A stretch of DNA of 14,139 bases from an uncultured Flammeovirgaceae bacterium (GTDB lineage: Bacteria > Bacteroidota > Bacteroidia > Cytophagales > Cyclobacteriaceae): positions 1 through 14,139 of the forward strand of contig CAMPJM010000044.1 in assembly GCA_946886805.1 (NCBI GenBank), written 5' to 3'. Under the pieces are notes generated by a model that did no database searches, was not told the origin of the DNA, and saw only the letters and a program-made list of their open reading frames with translations. The position numbers and the translations under genes are program-made. Below, piece by piece: positions 7,819 through 14,139 of this stretch. Each line of letters begins with the position of its first letter. Position 1 is the first letter of the stretch.

Positions 7819-9360
7819 ATGAAAAATTTACATACCTGGTATTTCCTTTGTTTTAAATATGTAATATGCTTTTGCTCTTTTACATTGTTATTTATGAATT
7901 CAATTTATTCTCAAACCCAAAAAGAGGATAAGCTCAATGTATTGTTTATAGCTGTTGACGACATGAATGATTGGATAACACCCTTAGGCGGAATACAAGG
8001 AGTAAAAACTCCGAACCTTGAGCGGCTAGCAAAGATGTCAATGACTTTTACAAATGCACATTGTGCATCTCCGGCATGTGCACCTTCCAGGATATCGGTG
8101 ATGACAGGTGTACATCCTGCTAAGTCAGGAATAATGCGTAATGTATGGTATGATGGGCCAGAGTGGCGGAAGCAGCCTGCATTAAAAGATGTTGTTACTA
8201 TTGAACAATTTTTTAAAAAGCAAGGATATGAAACAAAAGCGGGAGGCAAGATCTATCACTCACTTGCTCCACCATGGATGATTTCTAATCAGGCAGAACC
8301 CGCAAGCTGGGATTTTTACTTTCCAAGTGTACATGTCCCCATACCTTATCAGGTTAGAGCGCCTGATTCTGTAATTTTCTCCATAGATACTGTTGAGAAA
8401 CGCTTTCATCAATACTTTACATGGGGACCTCTTTCTCAAAAGGATGAAAAGATGGCTGACTATCAAATCGTTGATTGGGCCAAATATGAATTAAGCCAGG
8501 ATCGTGAAAAGCCGCTCTTCCTGGCTGTCGGCCTTTTTCGTCCCCATATGCCTTGGGAAGTACCACAAAAATATTTTGACATGTACCCCATCGATTCTAT
8601 ACCTGACTTAGAAATCAAAGAAAATGATTTGGAAGACGCTTTTGATCATGGAAGAAGACATTGGCATAAATTTGTATTAGATCATAAGCAATGGAAAAAG
8701 GTTTTACAAGCTTATATGGCTTCCATAACTTTTGCAGATGCTCAACTCGGACGTTTACTTGATGCATTGGAGGATTCTAAAATTAAAGACAATACAGCCA
8801 TAGTTTTATGGGCGGATCATGGGATGCACATGGGTGAAAAGGAAAATTGGGAAAAGTTTACTTTGTGGGAAGAGTCAACAAAAGTTCCACTTTTTATAAT
8901 GGCACCAGGGATTACACAGGGAGGATCTAAATCCAATATTCCTGTAAGTTTAGTTGATGTTTATCCAACTTTGGCAGAACTTATTGGACAAACAGCTCCT
9001 CAACATTGCGATGGTGAAAGTTTGGTTCCAATCCTTAAAAATCAAAGTACTTCTCATAAACCAGTGGTTACAGCTTATGAATTCAAGCAAGGGCCTGCAT
9101 ATTCTGTTCGTACTCAAAGATACAGATACATTTATTATCCTTCAAATGGCCTGGAAGAATTGTATGACCATGAAAATGATCATAATGAATTTATAAATAT
9201 TGCATACCAGCCGAAAAATCAAAATATCGTGGCGAATCATAGAAAACACGTGAAAGAAACGGTCCCTGATTTGAAATGGAATAATAAATTGCCAGTGGGA
9301 TATAAATTAAACAAAGATAACACAATTAGCCAAATTGGTTTTAAAACTTTAAATAGATAG
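7819..9360 (+). CDS. Formylglycine sulfatase, iduronate-2-sulfatase-like (S1 family)
   Basis: A 513-residue secreted arylsulfatase-superfamily enzyme that removes sulfate esters from sugars. The signal peptide is about residues 1-32, ending at IYSQ. The formylglycine motif is C87-A-P-S-R91, cysteine type, so it needs an anaerobic-type or FGE maturase from elsewhere in the genome. Metal and sulfate ligands follow the iduronate-2-sulfatase pattern: D47-D48 in VDDMND, K144 and H147 in GGKIYH, H243 in FRPHMPW, D333-H334 in WADHG and K346 in ENWEKFTLW. The set is complete, so activity is expected. The phrase GLFRPHMPWEVPQKYFDMYP is typical of the S1_7-like group. The start at 7819 lies 23 bp after the susD fragment. 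It was probably once co-transcribed with susCD; its present promoter is not obvious. The exact sugar substrate is not readable. Confidence 0.93.
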   Translation: MKNLHTWYFLCFKYVICFCSFTLLFMNSIYSQTQKEDKLNVLFIAVDDMNDWITPLGGIQGVKTPNLERLAKMSMTFTNAHCASPACAPSRISVMTGVHPAKSGIMRNVWYDGPEWRKQPALKDVVTIEQFFKKQGYETKAGGKIYHSLAPPWMISNQAEPASWDFYFPSVHVPIPYQVRAPDSVIFSIDTVEKRFHQYFTWGPLSQKDEKMADYQIVDWAKYELSQDREKPLFLAVGLFRPHMPWEVPQKYFDMYPIDSIPDLEIKENDLEDAFDHGRRHWHKFVLDHKQWKKVLQAYMASITFADAQLGRLLDALEDSKIKDNTAIVLWADHGMHMGEKENWEKFTLWEESTKVPLFIMAPGITQGGSKSNIPVSLVDVYPTLAELIGQTAPQHCDGESLVPILKNQSTSHKPVVTAYEFKQGPAYSVRTQRYRYIYYPSNGLEELYDHENDHNEFINIAYQPKNQNIVANHRKHVKETVPDLKWNNKLPVGYKLNKDNTISQIGFKTLNR

Positions 9361-9378
9361 GCCCAAATTGAATAATGA

Positions 9379-9538
9379 CCTCAAATCCGCAGGTTCAAAA
9401 AAACAATCCACGGAGATTACAGAGAATAAAGGAGTTACACAGAGATTTTAAAATATTAATTTCACTTTTATCTCCGTGTTTCTCTGTTCTTAACTCCGTG
9501 CTTCTCTGTGGTTTAAAAAAGCATCTGCGGGTTTAAGG
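9379..9538. mobile_element. 160-bp palindromic MITE-like intergenic element with AATGA target duplication
   Basis: The ends are inverted repeats: CCTCAAATCCGCAG (9379-9392) against the reverse complement of 9525-9538, CCTTAAACCCGCAG, 12 of 14 identical. Inside, each arm carries about four short CACRGAG-like units (9409, 9419, 9431 and 9438 on the left; their complements CTCCGTG/CTCTGT at 9472, 9482, 9494 and 9504 on the right), spaced about 10-12 bp. The arms can fold into one long imperfect hairpin around 9451-9466. AATGA directly flanks both sides (9374-9378 and 9539-9543). There is no coding capacity. It sits 22 bp upstream of the lipoprotein start. Similar CACGGAG/CTCTGTG intergenic repeats occur in many environmental bacterial genomes, as I recall. 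Confidence 0.65.
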
Positions 9539-9560
9539 AATGAGATAAAGTATAATAATT

Positions 9561-9968
9561 ATGAAAAAAATATTAATAACTGCATGCTCAATAATTTTTA
9601 TTGGTTGCCAAATGGAGGAAAGGGGGATAGGATCAGAAGAAATTTCAGAAACCACTCTTACCACTCTTACAATTAAAGATTATGTATTGGCTGCTCAAAA
9701 GTATGGGGTGCAGATACATAAAAGAGACTCTACAATTAAATACTCTTCTGTGGAAGATTCCCTAAAAATGCTGTCCCAACCTATACCTTGGAAGAGCAAG
9801 GAGCAACTGGAAATATATATGAAAGAAGTAAAGGAAAATAATGATAAAGTCGAAAAGATCCGGCCTTTAAGACAAAAATATTTTGAAGAAATGAAAGCCG
9901 CTGAAATTGGGGAAAGAAACAACATTACAAAAAGATATGAAAAGGAGCATCCTGAATTATTTGAGTAA
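9561..9968 (+). CDS. Small lipoprotein of unknown function, tandem paralogue 1
   Basis: A 135-residue predicted lipoprotein. MKK is followed by a hydrophobic stretch and a lipobox-like FIGC with Cys16, so the mature protein would be membrane-anchored. The body is charged and helical, with no known domain I recognise. Landmarks are LTIKDYVLAAQKYGVQIHKRD (about 35-55 by pattern), VEDSLKMLSQPIP and a C-terminal ERNNITKRYEKEHPELFE. It is clearly paralogous to the next gene. The palindromic element ends 22 bp upstream of the ATG, so its native promoter may be displaced or supplied by the element. A weak terminator-like hairpin follows. Function is unknown. Proximity to PUL genes does not show a role in glycan use, since it lies outside the enzyme operons. 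Confidence 0.75.
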   Translation: MKKILITACSIIFIGCQMEERGIGSEEISETTLTTLTIKDYVLAAQKYGVQIHKRDSTIKYSSVEDSLKMLSQPIPWKSKEQLEIYMKEVKENNDKVEKIRPLRQKYFEEMKAAEIGERNNITKRYEKEHPELFE

Positions 9969-9984
9969 TTCAGCAAAAAGAAAT

Positions 9985-10008
9985 GGTTATAGGTTAAAGA
10001 CTATAGCC
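9985..10008 (+). terminator. Weak terminator or attenuator hairpin between the lipoprotein genes
   Basis: GGTTATAG (9985-9992) pairs with CTATAGCC (10001-10008), an 8-bp stem with one G-U pair and an 8-nt loop. The downstream TAATTCTTTAATCTTT is T-rich but interrupted. It lies 17 bp after the first lipoprotein stop. Confidence 0.4.
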
Positions 10009-10073
10009 TAATTCTTTAATCTTTCATATATAAAACATACACCTTCAATATTTTCACAAAATTTAGCTCAATC

Positions 10074-10484
10074 ATGAAAAAGTTAACATTTATTGCACTC
10101 TCGGCATTTATTTTAAGTTGCCAGGAAGAAAAAGTACAAGAAGAAGTTCAACAAACACCACTTACCATGAAAGATCTTTTGGAAACAGCTCAAAAGTACG
10201 ATGTGAAGGTATATAAAAGAGATACTTCCTTCAAATATGCTTCAATAGAAGATTCATTGGAAGCATTATCCCAGCCATTACCCCATTTCGAGAATATGGA
10301 ACAACTTGAAGCATTTATGCAACATGCTAAGGATAATGAAGTAACTGAAGCGCATGAAAAGGATTACGCCATTTTTAAGAAATTTGGCGAAGAAACAGAA
10401 AAGGCTAAAACTTATGAAGAAAGAAATAAAATTATAGAAAAATATAAAGAAAAATATCCGGAAATATTTGAAAATGATCTTTAA
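10074..10484 (+). CDS. Small lipoprotein of unknown function, tandem paralogue 2
   Basis: A 136-residue predicted lipoprotein with a lipobox-like ILSC at Cys16, the same position as in its neighbour. It aligns with the neighbour over nearly the whole length: LTMKDLLETAQKYDVKVYKRD, the block SFKYASIEDSLEALSQPLP, and a C-terminal ERNKIIEKYKEKYPEIFE. The middle (about 85-110) is the most divergent part. The two genes are a tandem duplication that has diverged considerably, so it is not recent. The intergenic gap is 105 bp. No domain or catalytic motif is visible; the charged helical body suggests a binding or structural role (inference only). It is followed by a strong bidirectional terminator. 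Confidence 0.75.
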   Translation: MKKLTFIALSAFILSCQEEKVQEEVQQTPLTMKDLLETAQKYDVKVYKRDTSFKYASIEDSLEALSQPLPHFENMEQLEAFMQHAKDNEVTEAHEKDYAIFKKFGEETEKAKTYEERNKIIEKYKEKYPEIFENDL

Positions 10485-10506
10485 TAAACTTATAACAACA
10501 ACTATA

Positions 10507-10543
10507 AAACGAGGTTTAACGTTTTAACTTCAAAACCTCGTTT
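10507..10543. terminator. Bidirectional rho-independent terminator
   Basis: AAACGAGGTTT (10507-10517) and AAACCTCGTTT (10533-10543) form a perfect 11-bp stem with a 15-nt loop. A-rich sequence on the left and TTTATTT on the right give U-rich tails in both directions. It lies between the convergent second lipoprotein and esterase genes, just where a shared terminator is expected. Confidence 0.8.
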
Positions 10544-10553
10544 ATTTACTGCG

Positions 10554-12536
10554 TTACTCGGTAATCCCTTTCCAGTTGTCTGTCCTAAAAGGGGAAGCGG
10601 GAAGCCCTTCCTTATTATAAAGAGTTGCTTCCGGATTACTTTCCCAAGCGTAGCGTACTGCTACAGGATTGGAAACATTTGGACGTGAAACAATAACCTG
10701 ATCATCAACAATACGGGCATCAGCCCAATAAAACTTTTTATCTGCTCCGGCAATAGCAAAGCCTTTTAACTGCTCACTATTCTTAATATGCAATCCGCTA
10801 CCTGTGTTAGAAAAGGTCAGGTATATTTCATTCTCCTTAACTTCCATAGCTTTATATATGGGGCCGGAGTGAACAATATCTTTATTGTAGCTTATTTTTA
10901 ATGCTGCAAGCGCCAATCGTTTTCCTACATCCTTTTTATTCCTGGGGTGGATATCGTCGGCCTCCCCAATGTCTATGGTTACTGCCATACCCGTGTTGGG
11001 GTATTGAAGCGCCATCAGTTGCGCTTCTCTTAACTCGGCCCATGCATCGTCCGAAGGTTGTTCTTTCCGCTCCATATAATTAGCCAGTTGCACAAAAATA
11101 AAAGGAAAATAACCTTGCTTCCACCTCACCCGCCAATCCTGAATAAGGGCGGGAAAGAGATTCTGGTATTGGAAAGCTTTACCTGCATTATTCTCTCCCT
11201 GGTACCAAATAGCTCCCTTTATACTGTATGGAATCAAAGGAGCGACCATTGCATTAAATAAATAGGATGGTTCAAATTCTAATATGGGAAGGGCAGGCTC
11301 CAGAGATGCATTGAAAAGCCATTCGCCGGAAAGTGGAATAGTTGTTGTACTTCCTTCGGAAATGAGATTTAGTTTAAACTCTTCAGGCTGACCAACAAAG
11401 CCTCCGCCGCCACCTGTATCTAACACCCTAACGGCAATAATATTTTTACCTGTCTTGACAAACCTTCCTGGTATTTTGTAAGTGCGCCTGCTTCGGAATT
11501 CATTTGTTTTGCCGACTATCTCTCCATTGAACCAGGTAATATCCTGATCGTCAATTTCTGCCAAATTTAGCATCAAATCTTTCCCTTTCCACTTTCCAGG
11601 AACTTCAATGGTTTTCCTGAACCAAACGAAGCCATCGTGATCCGGAAGACCGTACTGCTCCCAAATTCCCGGAATTGCCATTTTATTCCATCTACCTTCA
11701 TCGTAGTCAACATTTTGAATTCCCTTATTCAACCCATCATTGGCATTTTTTATTAGTTCTCTGCGTTGACGGGCGACCTCATTACTATACGCAAAATATT
11801 CTCCCTTTTTAGCATATTTTGCTTGCAGCTCCTCCACTTTCTCAGAATAATCAGGCAAAGATTTTAACATCTCCTGGCTTAGCCAGTATTCGGCAGGAGT
11901 TCCACCCACAGCAGATTGGATGATGCCTATCGGCACTCCTTTTTCCTGGTGAATATGCTGTGCAAAAAAATACGCGACTGCAGAAAAACCTCCGGCAGTT
12001 CCCGGACTACTGCGAACCCAGCGTCCCTCCGGAACATCATTTTGCGGAGTATTACTTACTGCTAGTGGAACAGTAAAAAACCGGATATTTGGAAATTTAG
12101 CGTCTGCTATTACCTCCTTATGATTATCTTCACCCTCCTGGTCATTTACGCCCTGAGCTATTCTCCAATCCATATTAGACTGCCCTGAAGCAATCCACAC
12201 ATCTCCGACCAATACATTATGAAATATTTTGGTCTCGTTATTATCAGAGATCTTCATTTCGTAAGGTCCTCCAGCGTCCATAACGGGCAAACTCGCCACC
12301 CATTGTCCTTTTTTATCTACTATAGCCACTGTGTTGAAACCGGCGAGTTCTATTGAAACTGTTCCACCAGGCTCAGCGGTTCCCCAAACCGATGCCTTTA
12401 AACCTCGTTGAATGATCATATCATCGCTGAAAATCCGTGGCATCGTAAATTCAACTGCCGACAAATTTTGAAATCCGGTTGAAATTACTAGGAGAAAAAT
12501 AAATAAAGGAAAAAATCTTAGTTGAGGGAGTATCAT
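10554..12536 (-). CDS. Sialate O-acetylesterase-like secreted carbohydrate esterase
   Basis: A 660-residue SGNH/GDSL-type acetylesterase that would remove O-acetyl groups from sugars, as in the SIAE/CE20-like family. The signal peptide is about residues 1-27. A short beta domain comes first. The catalytic domain follows with GQSNM at 118-122 (nucleophile S120), QSAVGGTPAEYW (207-218), WYQGENNA (444-451) and DDIH at 527-530 carrying the Asp and His. A jelly-roll insertion (about 281-390: GRWNKMAIPGIWEQYG to WFNGEIVGKTNEF) splits the catalytic fold, the usual architecture for long bacterial SIAE-like proteins. All catalytic residues are present. The natural substrate may be an acetylated plant or algal glycan rather than sialic acid. 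A group II intron ends 50 bp upstream in the same orientation. A near-match -7 box (AAGTTTTG) within that 50 bp is weak, so transcription may come from or through the intron. Confidence 0.92.
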   Translation of the reverse strand: MILPQLRFFPLFIFLLVISTGFQNLSAVEFTMPRIFSDDMIIQRGLKASVWGTAEPGGTVSIELAGFNTVAIVDKKGQWVASLPVMDAGGPYEMKISDNNETKIFHNVLVGDVWIASGQSNMDWRIAQGVNDQEGEDNHKEVIADAKFPNIRFFTVPLAVSNTPQNDVPEGRWVRSSPGTAGGFSAVAYFFAQHIHQEKGVPIGIIQSAVGGTPAEYWLSQEMLKSLPDYSEKVEELQAKYAKKGEYFAYSNEVARQRRELIKNANDGLNKGIQNVDYDEGRWNKMAIPGIWEQYGLPDHDGFVWFRKTIEVPGKWKGKDLMLNLAEIDDQDITWFNGEIVGKTNEFRSRRTYKIPGRFVKTGKNIIAVRVLDTGGGGGFVGQPEEFKLNLISEGSTTTIPLSGEWLFNASLEPALPILEFEPSYLFNAMVAPLIPYSIKGAIWYQGENNAGKAFQYQNLFPALIQDWRVRWKQGYFPFIFVQLANYMERKEQPSDDAWAELREAQLMALQYPNTGMAVTIDIGEADDIHPRNKKDVGKRLALAALKISYNKDIVHSGPIYKAMEVKENEIYLTFSNTGSGLHIKNSEQLKGFAIAGADKKFYWADARIVDDQVIVSRPNVSNPVAVRYAWESNPEATLYNKEGLPASPFRTDNWKGITE

Positions 12537-12585
12537 TCTTTAGGTGTTGGCAAAACTTTTCTTTTTAAAATGGAAGCATCCTTAA

Positions 12586-12661
12586 ATCGAGTAGGAAGAT
12601 AGGGATTATTTCCCTATCCGTCCTCTCACACCACCGTACGTACCGTTCGGTATACGGCGGT
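12586..12661 (-). ncRNA. Group II intron domains V and VI
   Basis: Domain V (about 12630-12661, minus strand) has outer stem CCGCCGTA/TACGGTGG, a two-nucleotide CG bulge, inner stem TACC/GGTA and a GAAC loop. This is the canonical catalytic hairpin with CGC in place of the common AGC triad. Domain VI (12586-12628) has GAG/CTC and AGGA/TCCT flanking a single unpaired A at 12592, then a GATAGGGA/TCCCTATC helix. That bulged A is the expected lariat branch point, about 6-7 nt before the 3' end. The maturase stop codon is 3 bp from domain V. Confidence 0.8.
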
Positions 12662-12664
12662 TTG

Positions 12665-13942
12665 TTAAAATAATGGTGGCTGTGCTGCATTGGTCAGCCG
12701 TAAGTAAGTGTTATGAAATCCGGTATACCCTTGTTTTGTAAAGTAGGAATTATTGAGGGTAGTACACAGGATTGGACTTCTTGCTACTCGGCAATATCCC
12801 CTGCTACTGTTGCCCCATTCGTATGCCTTTTGCTTGCTCGCATTTAATTTCAACAAATTGACAACCCTAGTTCTGCACGTTTTCCATTCCTTCCATAAAC
12901 CCATACGGAGCCTAGATCTTACTAAGGCATCAAGATTTTGCATCGCTGACCTGGCATTAGCTATCGAAAAATAATTGACCCAACCCTGAACCAATTGTTG
13001 TATTTTCAATATCTTCTGCTTGGTATTACTTCCGTTATTGCGTTTAGTAATTGCTTTGCTTTTCTCCCTGATACGCTCAATGGATTTCTTGGCTATTCGT
13101 ATTGCCCATTTCCCTTTATCTTTGTAGAAGGAAAAACCTAATAAACTACTTTCGGTTGGACGGCTTACTTTGCTCTTCTCTTTGTTTACTTTTAACTTCA
13201 ACTGATTTTCTATGTATTTAGTGATACTTCCCAGCACTCTTTGTGCCGACTTTTCACTCCTTACATAAATGCTACAATCATCTGCGTATCTTACAAAACT
13301 CAACCCCCTTTTACTTAACTCCTTATCGAGTTCATCCAAGATAATATTCGACAGTAGGGGACTCAATGGACTGCCTTGTGGTGTGCCTTCTATTCGTTGG
13401 CTTACTACTCCACCTTCCATTATGCCACTGCGTAAATATTGACGGATAAGCTGTAATGTGGCTTTATCCGTGATTTTACGCATCAACAGCCCCATCAACT
13501 TATCGTGGTTTACCGTATCGAAGAACTTTTCCAGATCAAGTTCTATTACATAGGTTTTTCCTTCGTTTAAAAAGGTTTGTGCCTGCAATACTGCCTGATG
13601 GGCGTTCTTATTCGGACGAAAACCGTAACTGAATCTTGAAAAATAGGGCTCGTAAAATTGGCTCAACCAACGACTGAGGGATTGCTGTATCAGGCGGTCT
13701 TTTACCGTGGGTATGCCTAACATTCTTACACCTCCATGAGGTTTGGGTATCTCTACCTTCTTCACAGGGCTTGGCTTGTAAATGCCTGCTATTACTTCCT
13801 TGCGTAATTGTTGGTAGTTGGTGTTTAGGTAGTCGCGAAGTTCATCGGTCTGCATGCCGTCCACACCCCCTACCCCCTTGTTGCGTTCTACCTGCAACAG
13901 GGCTTTTTCAACATTACGCCTTTCCATAATTGCTTCCAGCAT
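12665..13942 (-). CDS. ltrA: Group II intron reverse transcriptase/maturase
   Basis: A 425-residue intron-encoded protein that assists splicing and carries out target-primed reverse transcription. The RT blocks are in order: KGVGGVDGM (22-30), SYGFRPNKNAHQA (105-117), ELDLEKFFDTV with the first catalytic Asp at 136, EGTPQGSPLSPLLSN (185-199) and FVRYADD with YADD at 219-222. The group II maturase (X/GIIM) domain is about 316-395, including QGWVNYF, WKEWKTCRTRV and RGYCRVARSPIL. No HNH endonuclease domain follows; the protein ends about 30 residues after GIIM. Retrohoming of such endonuclease-less introns usually relies on nascent DNA strands at replication forks. The frame is intact and the catalytic residues are present, so it may be active. 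The ATG at 13942 gives the family's usual N-terminus; no strong Shine-Dalgarno is seen. Confidence 0.95.
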   Translation of the reverse strand: MLEAIMERRNVEKALLQVERNKGVGGVDGMQTDELRDYLNTNYQQLRKEVIAGIYKPSPVKKVEIPKPHGGVRMLGIPTVKDRLIQQSLSRWLSQFYEPYFSRFSYGFRPNKNAHQAVLQAQTFLNEGKTYVIELDLEKFFDTVNHDKLMGLLMRKITDKATLQLIRQYLRSGIMEGGVVSQRIEGTPQGSPLSPLLSNIILDELDKELSKRGLSFVRYADDCSIYVRSEKSAQRVLGSITKYIENQLKLKVNKEKSKVSRPTESSLLGFSFYKDKGKWAIRIAKKSIERIREKSKAITKRNNGSNTKQKILKIQQLVQGWVNYFSIANARSAMQNLDALVRSRLRMGLWKEWKTCRTRVVNLLKLNASKQKAYEWGNSSRGYCRVARSPILCTTLNNSYFTKQGYTGFHNTYLRLTNAAQPPLF

Positions 13943-14139
13943 ATTACTTGACTTTTGCTTCTCAGGGTCACTTCCATACTATCTCACCGAGATGCTAAGC
14001 TCCTTTTGCATTTTACTTTCGGGTACTGCCCTATCCTCTTGCAAACAGTTCTCTTATGTGGTTCGGCTTTACGCTTTCTCTTTGAAAAATTGTACTTCGT
14101 TCCCTTATCTTAACATTCAGCCCTTCGGATTTTCTGTGA

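Larger units (their letters stand above)
12586..14139 (-). mobile_element. Group II intron (3' part; 5' end lies beyond the window)
   Basis: This retroelement is read right to left. The window contains about 197 nt of intron RNA upstream of the ORF (13943-14139, expected to belong to domains I-IV), the maturase ORF and domains V-VI. No GUGYG-type 5' end is visible before the window edge, and domain I is normally several hundred nt, so the element continues outside. The 3' boundary is placed at 12586 from domain VI and the terminal ACTCGAT. The downstream 3' exon begins TTAAGG and leads into the esterase gene, which has the same orientation. Confidence 0.85.

Noticed and set aside
9379..9538. 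CRISPR array, because of repeated short CACGGAG/CTCTGTG units
   Set aside because: The units are 7-8 bp, are inverted between the arms and are spaced 10-12 bp, with no spacers or cas genes.
12665..13942. Diversity-generating or retron reverse transcriptase
   Set aside because: The maturase domain after the RT, domains V/VI directly downstream, and the absence of a template/variable repeat pair or msr/msd structure identify a group II intron.

Overview
The window is AT-rich bacterial DNA from a member of the Bacteroidota, most likely a polysaccharide-degrading, possibly marine, flavobacterium-like organism. The evidence is a SusD-family remnant, a formylglycine sulfatase, DUF1680/GH127 and MGH1-like glycoside hydrolases with F5/8-type C domains, a sialate-O-acetylesterase-like enzyme, poor Shine-Dalgarno signals and a TAnnTTTG-type -7 promoter element. 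The taxon is inferred from gene content; no rRNA or tRNA gene is present.

Layout. (1) 57-932 (+): an AraC-family regulator with a cupin-like sensor, convergent with (2) a minus-strand operon read right to left: GH127 (6873-4528), an MGH1-like hydrolase with two F5/8 C domains (4427-1926) and a secreted HExxH metallopeptidase of the anthrax-lethal-factor-like type (1867-1019). The operon promoter lies near 6904-6911. (3) 6874-7795: an AT-rich spacer with a 12-bp palindrome and a solitary end of a repeat element. It is followed by a copy of a lipoprotein-gene leader joined to the last ~178 codons of a susD gene; susC and two thirds of susD are missing. (4) 7819-9360 (+): an intact iduronate-2-sulfatase-like S1 sulfatase. 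(5) 9379-9538: a 160-bp palindromic repeat element flanked by AATGA duplications. (6) 9561-9968 and 10074-10484 (+): two tandem paralogous small lipoproteins of unknown function. (7) 10507-10543: a bidirectional terminator. (8) 12536-10554 (-): a sialate-O-acetylesterase-like esterase. (9) 12586 to beyond 14139 (-): a group II intron with an intact reverse transcriptase/maturase and recognisable domains V and VI, ending 50 bp upstream of the esterase gene.

How it fits together. The sulfatase, acetylesterase, GH127 and MGH1-like enzymes look like parts of a polysaccharide utilization locus for a decorated (sulfated, acetylated, arabinose-like) glycan. All carry export signals. The AraC protein is the obvious candidate regulator. 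The locus looks eroded, because the SusC/D importer is reduced to a fragment and mobile DNA (a palindromic element and a group II intron) sits between genes.

The best unusual signal is that the window contains both an apparently occupied site (9365-9576) and a matching unoccupied site (7200-7246) for the palindromic element. This gives internal evidence for its ends and target duplication. I saw no CRISPR, toxin-antitoxin, phage-defence or secretion system.
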